Below are positions 35,305 through 46,485 of a stretch of DNA of 64,000 nt, in pieces (position 1 is the first letter of the stretch; each line of letters begins with the position of its first letter). The stretch is from Nymphaea colorata (lineage: Eukaryota; Streptophyta; Magnoliopsida; Nymphaeales; Nymphaeaceae), in contig NC_045143.1 of the NCBI RefSeq assembly GCF_008831285.2, forward strand, positions 4,783,503 to 4,847,502, given 5' to 3'. The position numbers and the translations under genes were made by a program. The notes beneath the pieces are model-generated. The model had not been told where the DNA came from and did no database searches. It worked only from the letters and a program-made list of their open reading frames with translations.

Positions 35305-35599
35305 CTAAAAAGTTCCAAGTGGCAAAATTCATACCACGAATTAGAGGTGTAGGTGTCCCGTCACATTAATTTTCCCAACGCCATTTACTTGTCCACCAAG
35401 AAAGTTTTCAGACATTATTAAGTTTCCATCTTTAGAGGCTACAAGCTAGCAGGCATAGCCAAGGTGCACGTAACTATTATCAAAGGTGAATAGCAGTGTA
35501 AATACTCATGCCAGCAAATTTTCGTTTGTATGAGGCTTTCTAAAACAACCCGTACATTTTGTTCCCTTTAAAGTGATACTTCCTTAATGGTTAAGGAGT

Positions 35600-35930
35600 A
35601 AGTTTGGGCATCCGGCCGAGGCAGCCCGACATCTAAAACTTTGGTTTGGGTCCGGCCGAACTCAAAAAACCGGGCCTAGCCGGATTGCATTCAAAACTAT
35701 TTTAACATAAAATAATACATAAAAATAATTAATAGTAATAATATATAATAATAATAATAATAATAATAAATTAAAAAATCATTATCTGACCCGATCCAGG
35801 TTTATTGGGCCCACCAAGGCCGACCCGATAACAAGTTGGGGTGACCCGAATCACATTTTTCCAGGCTTAAGCCTAAGTCGGGCCAAGTACCGGGTACCCA
35901 GCGGTGGTCCGGCCTGATGCCAAGGCTTAT
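35600..35930 (+). repeat. hAT-like MITE, copy 2, with target duplication
   Basis: The left end AAGTTTGGGCATCCGGCC pairs with the right end read inverted, AAGCCTTGGCATCAGGCC. It is flanked by TAAGGAGT (35592-35599) and TAAAGAGT (35931-35938), an 8-bp duplication with one change. GC-rich arms surround an AT-rich core with a TAA microsatellite. Confidence 0.7.
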
Positions 35931-36767
35931 TAAAGAGTTGTTTCTTTTCTTGAGGCCTAAGGAGAACGTAGAGTTAGTCACGTCAACTCTAACTCAACTC
36001 GATTTTACTTGTGAAGCTTGACTCGAGTTCGAGTTACACGAGTTCAACTTGTTTAAACTCGACTCAAACTGGTGCCTTTCCTGTTTCTTAATCTTCAATG
36101 GTAATTTTTAATGAATTTTAGTACCTTTCATTTTCACTTTAAAAAAATGTATGAATCATAGACTTTTGTTATGTATTTGGTTGTCTTGAGATAACTTTTG
36201 CATGAAGTAAAAATCATCCAATTAATATGAAGTTACCTAGAAAAGGATGGGCAAAGTGAATGAACTAGAAAAAAGTGACTTCAGGTTCCACTTTTCTCTT
36301 TTTCCCCGTGTTCTTGATAACTCGTGTTGGCAGTGCGCATTCATGCATCAAACAACATGCTGAAAGTTAACCTGGTGCTACTTGCCGTGTCAAACTCGAC
36401 CTGTTTTTTTTTTTTTAACTTGGAGGTAATTTTTTGTTTTTACCATGTGCAACTATCTATCAAACACAACCACAAATGGCAGTAAATGAGGATGTACTTG
36501 AAGACTTCAAGTTTGAAAAAAATCCAGAATTTAACACTGGATCTTCGCAAGAACTGGCAAAGATTTTTCTATATAAATGAGAGAATTTAACAGCTCTGTG
36601 CGAAGTAGGAAGTAAATTAAGATCGAACCACAAAATCTTCCAACCGGTTATGCAAGATAATTAAAAGAAATAATTTTTTTTTTTAATTTCACCTTATCTT
36701 TGAGGAGTAATTGTCCTTCATTAAGCACCTCATAAATTTTGGTCCAAAAAGTACGTTTCATTAAAAG

Positions 36768-36909
36768 GTTGTTTGGCATAAAAGAACAGTGTGAGTGTTT
36801 TATGAAGCTATTCTAAATACTGAACTTTTAACACGTCATGTATGAATCTGCTTTAATATTTGAAGTAGATTCATGAAACAATCACAGAGTGTTTTTCATG
36901 CCAAACAGC
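36768..36909. repeat. 142-bp inverted-repeat element
   Basis: The left end GTTGTTTGGCAT pairs with the inverted right end GCTGTTTGGCAT. Arms containing GAGTGTTTTATGAAGC and GTTTCATGAATCTACTT are also partly complementary, so the whole unit can fold into a hairpin. No clear target duplication. Confidence 0.55.
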
Positions 36910-38198
36910 TTCTCAGGAGACTGATTCTCCACTTTCATATGTTCATCTAAGATGAAGTAGGGAAAATTTCGAATCAAAGAACAATTATTTTCACTCAAAG
37001 CAGCAACAATTTATCCAAAGAAAACTTGTATTTGACAAAAATTGCCTGCAGCTAAACAAGTAGAAACATGTCTGCGGTCAAGATGGTAGGTCTCTGCGTA
37101 GCCTTTGCTCATTCATGTCTCTTAACTTAAGAAGCTGCCTCAGCTGTGACCGTGACTCAGTCATGAAGATGCAGTTAAATATTGCTTTCTTTGGATCTCA
37201 ATTATCAGCATACATAATTTCAATGCAAAGCTGCTGGAAGGTGGGCACCCCACTTTATTAGTGCAAAAGAATAATATGTACATAAAAAGGGAGAGAAAGT
37301 AAAGAATCAAACCAAGACCAGATCAATACACATAGTTCATTTTGTAACAAATGGATAGTAAATGAATTTCAAAATAAGGAAAGCAAATTGTGCCCTTTTT
37401 AAATTGCGTCTACCATATTTACCGCATTTTATACCAGAAAAATAGATTGTGAATTTCAAAGGCGGTTGGAAGTAAAAGAATTGCTTACTGTCATAGAGAT
37501 TCGTGTTGCATAATGGGTCAGACCATGACCATGAGCACTAACGTTGAAGGTTCGAAACACAGTGCCCACCCTCTACATAAGCAAAAGTAGGTCCTTATCT
37601 TGAGGATGAAGGAAAGGGGTCACATGGTTGATCAATTATATATCTCTCTCTCTCAACTCAACTATACTTTCATATGTAAAGTTGAAACGAAGGAAATAAA
37701 ATGCATAATATATCTAAGTCAACACCAAAGACATATATATATATATATATATATATGAATGATACTCGTGAACCAATGAAGCAAACTAGACCGTTGGGTC
37801 AGCTAAAGGAAAGATTCTGGCTCTAATTAAGAAAGCTTATTTAAAACTTAAGTTGGTTGATCAAAGTTAGACTTTCTACCCTTGCAACTAAAAATTCATT
37901 GCTCGTTTGCATATTTCTTAAAATATGCATGTGTTTCAGAGTTTCAGTTTTTTTTAATCCATCCTCTCTTAGAGTACACTCATCCTTTCCAGCTAATTAA
38001 CGCTGTCCAACAACTCAAGTTGCCCATAAACTTAAATAAACTTGCAGCACCAGAATGCCGTTCTTACCCTTGCGTACTCGCCCTGATGCCCATCTCCAGT
38101 CCATATTTTAGCCATGCATTTAGTGGAAAGATACTACTCAAGCTCTCAGTTACCTCATATATTTGCTTTGTTTGGATGCCTACTTTGGACTTTAGGTA
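36910..38198. other. Intergenic DNA with a TA microsatellite
   Basis: (TA)n lies at 37733-37756. Short frames only. Confidence 0.4.
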
Positions 38199-39565
38199 TT
38201 AAGAATACTATATGAGTGTTTTATGAATCTATCTTAAAATTAGAGTAAATTTATAAAACATGTGAGTAAATGTTATATAAACCTACCTCAATTTTGAGAT
38301 AGATTCAAGAAACACTATCACGATATAACTAATGTCAAATGGTCACGTAGTATTTTATTTGGTTTTCATTAAAGCCTTATATAGGCAACATTCTCTTTAG
38401 CGGTGACGGCAGTCACCGCTAATGTTTGTGGCATAATATTTTACCACCCCTGTCGATTGTACCAGTGAATTCACCGGTATAGTTTTTTGTGAAAACCCTA
38501 AACATAAACCAGAAATCTGGAATAACAAAACATTTAAAGAAAATTGGAGACATGATGCACATTGCATATAGATTCAACCAGATTTTGATTTCGCCGGAAC
38601 ATCCATCAACCAATTTATGAAAGTAAAATATAGCTGAGGTATTTATCTTTCGTCTCAAATATTTTTTTTGAAAATTGTCAATGAACGCAGTATTAGTATT
38701 GCATGAATCTATTCAAATGTTAGGGCAAATTAATGAAACAATAGATTTCAATATTTCATGAATCTATCACAACTCAATTTTTTAAACAGGTTCATGAAAC
38801 ACCCGCACACAATTACCCCCTTCGATTTTTCCCTCCTACTTTGTATGTTCGAGGTGCAACTTACTAGTTATTCATGGTACCCAACACCTCCTTTAAATCA
38901 TCACTTTAAAATGAATCCCCCTCTGTTGCAAACAAAATTTAGACACTTATCTGCTTTGTTTAAATATTTATGTAATATTGAGTTTGCAGGATTCTTTGTC
39001 GTGAAGAGGGCGCGGCTAAGAGATCAGATCTAGTTTGCAACTTATAAACTTTCATAGATTTCAAACAATAGAGTCGCTTCAATTCAGAAGGTCTCATGCA
39101 TTAAAAAAGGTCATGTTCTAGTTATCTTGGGTCATAAAGATCAGATCCAATATGGTTGGAACTTTTAGAAAGGACAAAAACATAAATAGTTTTATATATG
39201 TAGCGCGGCCACGTTGCACCAGACTGTTCAAGGCCTGCCGGGGTGCGTGTCCATAACATGGCGCGAGGGGTCACGCCCTCCTATCTTCTGCCATAATATA
39301 CATAAAAAATTGCTCTCACGTGTAAAGGTGGAGACTAAAATATAGTTTGTAACTTTTTTATTTAACTTATATAAAAAATATTGAAAATTTATATTTTTGT
39401 TCTTATCAAAATTTTGAAAATATAGTCTCTTCTTGAATTACAGAGAAAAGGTTGTATCATGAGAGGGAAGAGGAGAGCGGATCTTATCCTTCCTTTAGCT
39501 TTGCTCAATTTCCTTTTTGTTTCAGGAGTTCACTTTCACAGAGGTCCCTACCTTCTTAGTTGTCT
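38199..39565. repeat. Large tandem duplication, unit 1
   Basis: This unit of about 1.37 kb is repeated immediately downstream at 39592-40935. Shared landmarks in order include TTTATTTGGTTTTCATTAAAG, CGATTGTACCAGTGAATTCA, ACGCGGCTAAGAG-like blocks, CGGCCACGTTGCACC and TCTTCTTGAATTACAGA. At 38399-38420 there is a perfect hairpin, AGCGGTGAC-GGCA-GTCACCGCT. No protein-coding region was recognised. Confidence 0.85.
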
Positions 39566-39591
39566 TTTATACATGAGAAGACGTTAGAGGT

Positions 39592-40935
39592 ATTAGGAAC
39601 ACCAAGTAAGTGTTTTATGTATTTATCTCAAAATTGAAGTAGATTTATGAAACGCCTGAACAAATGTTGTATAAACTTATCTCAATTTTAATATAGATTC
39701 ATCAAACACTAACATGTTTGGTCGTATAGTATTTTATTTGGTTTTCATTAAAGCTCCCATTGTTATATAGGCAACATCCTCTTTAGCGGTGACGCCACCG
39801 CCGCTAAAAGTTTACGATGTTTGTGGTATAGCATTTTGTCACCGCCTATCGATTGTACCAGTGAATTCACCGGTATAGTTTTTTGTGAAAACCCTAAACA
39901 TAGACCAGAATATGGAATAACAATATATTCAACTAAAATTTGAGACATGAGTGGGCATTGCAAATAGATTCAACCAGATTTTGATTCGGCCAGAACATCC
40001 ATCAACCAATGTATGAAAACAAAATATAGCTGGGGTATTTATCTTTTTTCTCAATTTTTTTTTTGAAAATTGTCAATAAACAGGGTATTAGTATTGCATA
40101 AATCTATTTGAAATGTTTGAAACACTAGATTCCAGCACTTCATAAATCCATCATAACTCAATTTTTAAAACAAATTCATGAAACACCCAAACTTTTATAT
40201 GTTCTTTATATGTTCAAGGTGCATCTTGGTAGACTTATTCATAGCACCCAACTCCCCCTTTAAATCATCACTTTAGAATGAATCCCCCTCTCTTGCAATG
40301 AAGGGGAGCATATATCCTACAAAATTTAGATACTTATCTGCTTTGTTTAAATATTCATGTTTGCAGGATTCTTTTGTCGTGAAGAGGACGCGGCTAAGAG
40401 ATAAGATCTAGTTTGCAACTTATAAACTTTGTTAGATTTTAAATAAATAGAATCGCTTCAATTCAGAAGGTCTCATGCATTAAAGAAAGGTCATGTTCTA
40501 GTTATTTTGGGTCATAAAGATCAGGTACAATATGGTTGGAATTTTTAGAAAGGACAAAAAACATAAATAGTTTTATATATGTACCACGGCCACGTTGCAC
40601 CTGACCGTCAAGGCCTGCCGGGATGGGTGTCCATAACGTGACGCGAGGGGGCACGGCCTCCTATCTTCTGACCTGATATACATAAAAAATTGCCCTTGCG
40701 TGTAAAGGCGGAGACTAAAATATCGTTTGTAAATTTTTTATTCAACTTATATATAAAAAAAAATTGATTGTTCTTATCAAAAATTTGAAAATATAGTCTC
40801 TTCTTGAATTACAGATAAAAGTTTGTATCTTGAGAGGGAAGAGGAGACTGGATCTTATCCTTCCTTTAGTTTTGTTCGATTTCATTTTTGTTTCAGTAGT
40901 TCTTTGGCAGAGGTCTCTACCTTCTTAGTTGTGAA
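39592..40935. repeat. Large tandem duplication, unit 2
   Basis: Second copy of the unit at 38199-39565, about 1.34 kb, diverged by scattered substitutions and small indels. The hairpin of unit 1 is no longer perfect here (AGCGGTGACGCCACCGCCGC). Confidence 0.85.
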
Positions 40936-41630
40936 CTTTATTTTTCAAGTTTTTCTTTACATGATTCTCACCTTTCTCAAGGTTGGGACACATTAATTTT
41001 TATGTGACTTTTAAGTCTATTTCAAAACAAATTCATAGAATAGTAACAAATTATTATTATTGTTAAGCATTTTTATACTTACCAGTGTAGATTTCAAAGC
41101 TGTCTCGGAGTATGAAAAATGACTTACTTTTGCCAAACGCCCCCCTTAATTTTAGTTTGAGCATTTTATACTTGTTAGGGTAGGATTCAAATCTAGCTTG
41201 GTGTTTGAACAATGGGCTATTAGGCTGCCTTTAAGAAGTCCTATCTTCAATTCTCATGCTTATAACTTTAAGAATGAACAAATTCTAAAAGTAAATACTA
41301 TTTACTTATTTGCAGTTTAGTTTCTGAAGTCATTCTTGCTTTTACAAATAGGATGGGAGTACAGAATATGTCGAAGCGTAAGGAAAACGCTAATATACTG
41401 CAAAATAGAAAAGGAGCGATGGGGACATGGTTTTCCATGACACATTCTCCTCCCCCTCTCTTTGTAACTTTTAGTGATTCTTTTCTTATCATGGCCAATG
41501 TCTTTGTCTCCTGGATGAAGGAGATAGTCTCATAAAGCAAGTGTTTTCTTTTTCTATCGGCACTTTTTTTAGTGATCTATGGTACTGTTTTCATTGCTTG
41601 CACTTCATCAGATGTTCATGTGGCTATAGT

Positions 41631-41752
41631 TTGTGGCTGAAGATGGTAGACATGATATATCTATGTGATGCAATATAGTTGTGGCTGAAGATACGTAGAC
41701 TGAGCGGTATGATATAGTCATGGACTTAACTACATAGTTGTGGCTGAAGATG
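41631..41752. repeat. Threefold GTGGCTGAAGAT repeat
   Basis: The word TGTGGCTGAAGAT occurs three times within about 120 bp, twice preceded by ATAGT, upstream of the TNL gene. Confidence 0.7.
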
Positions 41753-41828
41753 TTCTTCCCCTCCATTGTTGATCTTGCTCTTCAAACTTCGCAGTCATAA
41801 TTACCACTAACTTTCAGTTCCTTTTTTT

Positions 41829-42030
41829 AAAAGTAGCTACTAAGTTAATTCACCTCCATTGTTGATTCCTTTATTTCGTTCCAATTCATGTCTTTAGCAT
41901 CAGCTGAATTTTTTTTGTTCTCAATTCGTTTGAAAGTAGCTGCTAAGTTAATACTCCTCCGTTGTTGATTCCTTTCTTTCGTTCGAATTCATGTTTTTAG
42001 CATCTGCTGGATTATTTTTGTCCTCATGTA
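41829..42030. repeat. Tandem duplication of about 100 bp just upstream of the TNL gene
   Basis: Units 41829-41930 and 41931-42030 share AAAGTAGCT-CTAAGTTAAT, CCTCC-TTGTTGATTCCTTT, AATTCATGT-TTTAGCATC and GCTG-ATT. The unit lies about 250 bp before the likely start codon and could affect promoter or leader function. Confidence 0.85.
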
Positions 42031-42277
42031 ATGGCATGCAAGATTATTTTCCAATTTGTTTGCATTTTTTGTTGTTATATTTGATCTGCTCCTGGACTTA
42101 AACCTTTGCTTTCATGGTTGCAACTGTTGGTTATTTATATTTATAACTGTTTGTTTCTTTTTCATCCTGTGGGTGTTGATCTTTTGCTGTTGTCACCACA
42201 GAAGCAGTCCAGTTTTAGTTTTGACAACGCGCCCCCCACCCAACTTCATCGTCAGACCAAAAGAAAGAACAGAGAAG

Positions 42278-45200
42278 ATGATGAGAAGCAGCGAGCCATG
42301 GCCATACGTCGAGTCTTCGCCGCCCGTATCAGACGAGAGATTAGAGTTCGATGCGCACGTGAGCTTCAGGAGAAAGAAGTCGAGCAAGCGGCAGCAGAGG
42401 TTCACCAACCTCCTATACGCTGCCTTTGCAAGAGAATGCATCAAGACTTCCCGAGAACATGGAGAGGATGAAGAAGAAGGAGGGGATCAGGAGGTGGGGA
42501 AGGTGGTGGCTGCAGTGGAGAGATCGGAGGTCTTCGTGCCCATCTTCTCCAGGTCCTTCGCTGAGTCGTCGCGCTGTTTGATGGAGGTCGAAAAGATGGT
42601 GGAGTGCAAGCGGCGGATCCTCCCAATATTTTTCGATGTCGACCCTTCGGACGTCCGACGACAGAGGGGACCCTTCGAGCAGCCTTTCGCCGACCATGAG
42701 AAGAGATTTAGCAAGGAGAAGGTGAAGGCATGGAGGGACGCTCTGGGGGAGACCGGGGAGATCTCCGGCCATGATCTCAGGAATGCACCTCAAGGGTAGG
42801 TGTTTATGACTTGTTAACTTTTAAAAGTTTTAGATTGTAAAATTTTATATCCTTATAAATTTTTATTTCCAATCCAAATTTATAAAATTTTCTCATTCTT
42901 TTGGTATTTAGTGAGCCTTGGTCCTTGTCCATGTCCCATCCTTATAGCTTTTGGTTAAATTTGTTCATATGGATATCACCAGGTATGAAGAAAAGGTCAT
43001 TCAATTGATTGTTAAGATCATTCTGATTAAAGTGAACAAGACTCCAATAGACGTGGCTAAACACCCGCTCGGAATCAACCCTCGAGTGGATGACCTGATG
43101 AAGCTGGTCAACATTTGGGCCAACGATGTCAGGGTAGTAGCAATACAGGGGATGGGAGGAATCGGCAAGACAACTCTTGCCAGGGCCCTATACAACAGAA
43201 TCTTTTCCAAGTTCGAAGGTAGCAGCTTTGTTTCAAACATCAAGGAGGTATCAAGGCAACCAAATGGTCTCGTTTCTCTGCAAAATCAACTGCTACATGA
43301 AGCCCTCAAAGGTAAAGTGCAACCAGTAAGCAACTCAAGCCAGGGGACAAGTGTGATCAAGCAGAGAATTCACAGCAAGAGAGTTCTGGTTGTTCTTGAC
43401 GATGTTGACCATATAGAACAGCTAAACGCATTGGTACGACCTACTTGGTTGTCTGCAGGAAGCAGAATCATTTTAACAACAAGATATGAGCACGTACTGA
43501 ACGTGTATGGGCTAAAAGAACATGAGATCTACCGGCCCTCGGAATTGAACCGTGAAGAGTCAATTCAGCTATTTAGTTTTCATGCTTTCGGGAAGGACCA
43601 GCCAATTGAAGGTTTTGTAGGTCTGACTGAGAAGGTTGTCTCAGCTACCGGTGGGGTGCCATTGGCTCTAGAAGTGGTTGGTTCCTCATTGTTTGGTAAA
43701 AGAAGTGGTCAAGAATGGAATGATACGTTGGAGAAGTTGAAGAAGGTCCCTCCTCTTGATGTTCAGCAGACCTTGAGAATTAGCTATGATGGCCTTGACA
43801 ACCTTGAGAAAAGTATATTTCTAGACACTGCTTGTTTCCTATCAGGAACGGACAGAGATACTGCAATTCAGATGTGGAAAGGTTGTGGTTTCTTTCCAAC
43901 CATAGCTATTAAAGTTCTCATGCATAAGTCCCTTTTAAAGATCAGTGAAGACGATAAGCTGGAAATGCATGATCTACTTCGTGATATGGGAAGGCAGATA
44001 GTTCAGGAGGAATGCCCTCCAAACCCTGGGAAACGTAGCAGGTTGTGGTTTCAGAAAGATGCCTTGCATGTTTTAAAAGGCCTTAAAGTGAGTGACGATG
44101 CTCAGACTTTATTCATGCCAATTTGGTACGTGGCTGATACTTTTCTGTCATCTGATTGATTTTTCATTTGTGATATCACAGGGGACGAGAAATATCGAAG
44201 GAATCGCTGTGAATTTCATGGAGGCCAGTGATCAAGATGACCACCACCTGACCACCAAATCTTTTGCAGGTTTATCTAATCTGAGATTGCTTTGTGCTAA
44301 CTATGCAAACATCATGGGGAAATACTCACATTTGCCTAAGAAACTGAAATGGTTGCAATGGCATGGCTGTCCTTTGGGATCATTTCCATATGACTTCAAT
44401 CTCATTGACTTGGAAGTGTTAGACTTGTCTCGAAGCAATATCAACGAATTACAGAGCAAGAAGCCGGCAACAAATGTTAGAAGCTTGATTGGGTACTACA
44501 TAGAGTGTTCCATTTTGAGTGCATATCGACTTCTTACAGGAAAACATAACCATGGTATGCATACTTTTGAAACCTTGAAGGTTCTCAATCTCAGTGGCTG
44601 CAATCACTTTGTTACCAGCCCAGACTTATCCAATCTGCTATCCTTGATAAAATTGACATTTGATGACTCTCTTAACTTGATGGAAGTGCATGACTCGATC
44701 GGGAATCTTAGGAGCTTGGTCTACTTCAGTATAAGAGGCTGCAAGTCGCTAGAGGCCCTTCCAAACAGTTTTGTTCAACTAAATAGTCTTAAAGTCCTAA
44801 TCCTCTCTGGCTGCTCCAAGCTCTCCACTTTGCCGGAACAGTTAGGCTGCATGCAATCTCTAATAGAAGTTGCACTCGATGAGACTGCAATCAGAATGAT
44901 ACCTGATTCAATTGGACACCTGACAAGGCTTTCTCGGCTATCTCTAGCTTATTGTGATTCTTTGGTATCCTTGCCTGATTCCACAGGAGAATTGTGCTCT
45001 TTGACGGAGTTGATGTTGGATAACAGTGCAGTTCATGGAATACCAGGCTCAGTAGGATCACTGAAGAAGCTCAAAAGGTTAGGTGCAAGCAATTGTTCTA
45101 ACCTTGCCAGCATACCTGATTCCTTTGGATCAGTAGAAAACCTCGAGATGCTAAGGATCACTGGTTCTGGAAAATTCAACATCTTGCCTCTCTCTTTTGC

Positions 45201-46340
45201 ACAATTGAGGAACCTTTTCTATTTGAACTTGTCCTATTTGGGCATCAGTGAATTGCCTGAGAATTTTGGAAGCCTTAACAAACTAAAGCTTCTCTATCTA
45301 AACGGTAATAATAAGCTCGTGATGCTACCATCTACCTTTTGTCAGTTAACCTCCTTGGAAAGAATAGATCTCAAGGAATGTAGCTTGTCAGATGGTGGAA
45401 TTTCTCTAGATTTCTCAATGTTTTTATCCCTGAAAATACTGAACTTAGATGGAAACAAGTTCTCCTGCCTGCCAACAACACTGAGTTCCCTTCCTCAACT
45501 TGAGGAGCTATCCCTACTCACCTGTGCAAAGCTTCAGTCTCTCCCTCCGCTTCCCTCGTCCATAACCAAGCTTGACGCCTATCGTTGCAGTTCCTTGGAA
45601 AGAATCCCAAATATCTCAAACTTGAAGAGCTTAAGAGTTCTAGATTTTACAGACTGCAAGAGTCTGGAAGATGTCCCTGGCCTTGAAACATTGACATCTT
45701 TAATGTGCTTACAGTTGGTTGGCTGCACCAATCTCAGCAGTAATTTCAAGAAGAGGATTGTTAAGGTACGTTTCCTGAAGAGACCATTTTTCTGAATTGT
45801 ATATGGAGGGTTTTCTTATTTTTTTTTCGTCCGCTTCAGGAAACGTTTGAACGCTTGGAGAGTTTAAGCATTCCTGGAACTAAATGCCCAAGTTGGTTCA
45901 AGCATCAACAATTATGCTGTGAGGTCCAAAAACCTTCTGTGGGTAAGCATGAGATTAAAGGACTTCTTCTGTGGGTTGTTTTCTCCATGATTAAAAGGCC
46001 ATTCCGTTGTACATTCCACTTGTATTCGAACTTCAGTCTTGTGGTTAATGGTGAAGATGGCTCCTCAACCAACTTCGAAGTAGAAGTTCCAGTGTCCTAT
46101 TACAGAGACAGCAATATGCTCTTTTACCATTACAGAGACGGCCACCCTTTAATTCGGCTTCTGAAGGAAGGAGGTTCAATCAATATACTGATAACTGAAC
46201 AATTCTCATTAAACGATTTTCAGATAGTGAAGGGAGGAATACATCCGATTTATAGGCCAACAGAAGGGCAGAAAGATATTGCCAGTGAAGAAGAAGCACT
46301 GGTTCCTGAAAAATTGGCTCAGTTTTTCATGTCTCCCTAG
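42278..46340 (+). CDS. TIR-NB-ARC-LRR immune receptor with C-JID domain and divergent TIR
   Basis: Four exons, 42278-42795, 42983-44087, 44182-45765 and 45840-46340, join in phase to 1235 residues, a usual TNL size. The first exon encodes a TIR (about 22-172) with FDAHVSF, FVPIFSRSF, CLMEV and LPIFFDVDPSDVR. The NB-ARC (about 185-515) has P-loop GMGGIGKTT at 229-237, kinase-2 LVVLDDVD at 308-315, SAGSRIILTTR, GGVPLALEV and MHD at 501-503. Exon 3 encodes many leucine-rich repeats. Exon 4 begins near a LSIPGTKCPSWF motif typical of the C-terminal jelly-roll/Ig-like domain that helps bind ligand. TNLs are intracellular pathogen sensors; their TIRs cleave NAD+ when oligomerised. Here the FRGEDTR-like motif is FRRKKSSK and the BB-loop is replaced by an acidic stretch. 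The frame stays open upstream to 42056. Confidence 0.9.
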
Positions 46341-46353
46341 AGAGGCGTGTCTC

Positions 46354-46376
46354 TCTTCTCTCTCTCTCTCTCTCTC
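46354..46376. repeat. TC microsatellite in the TNL 3' region
   Basis: A CT-rich run directly after the TNL stop codon. Confidence 0.85.
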
Positions 46377-46401
46377 CATCAAACTAAACTTTCAAGTGTC
46401 G

Positions 46402-46485
46402 AATAAATCATTTTTTCTTTGTATTATTGTCAATATTTATGGAGATTGTTAGTCCAATCCAATTTTTGATGGTATGAACAATAAA
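46402..46485 (+). promoter_or_regulatory. Possible polyadenylation signals of the TNL gene
   Basis: AATAAA occurs at 46402-46407 and again at 46480-46485, 62 and 140 nt past the stop codon. The position is reasonable, but use is not shown. Confidence 0.35.

Noticed and set aside
42106..42471. Second overlapping 121-codon plus-strand frame and several antisense frames over the TIR exon
   Set aside because: None shows a known domain. They reflect the GC-rich composition of the TIR exon.
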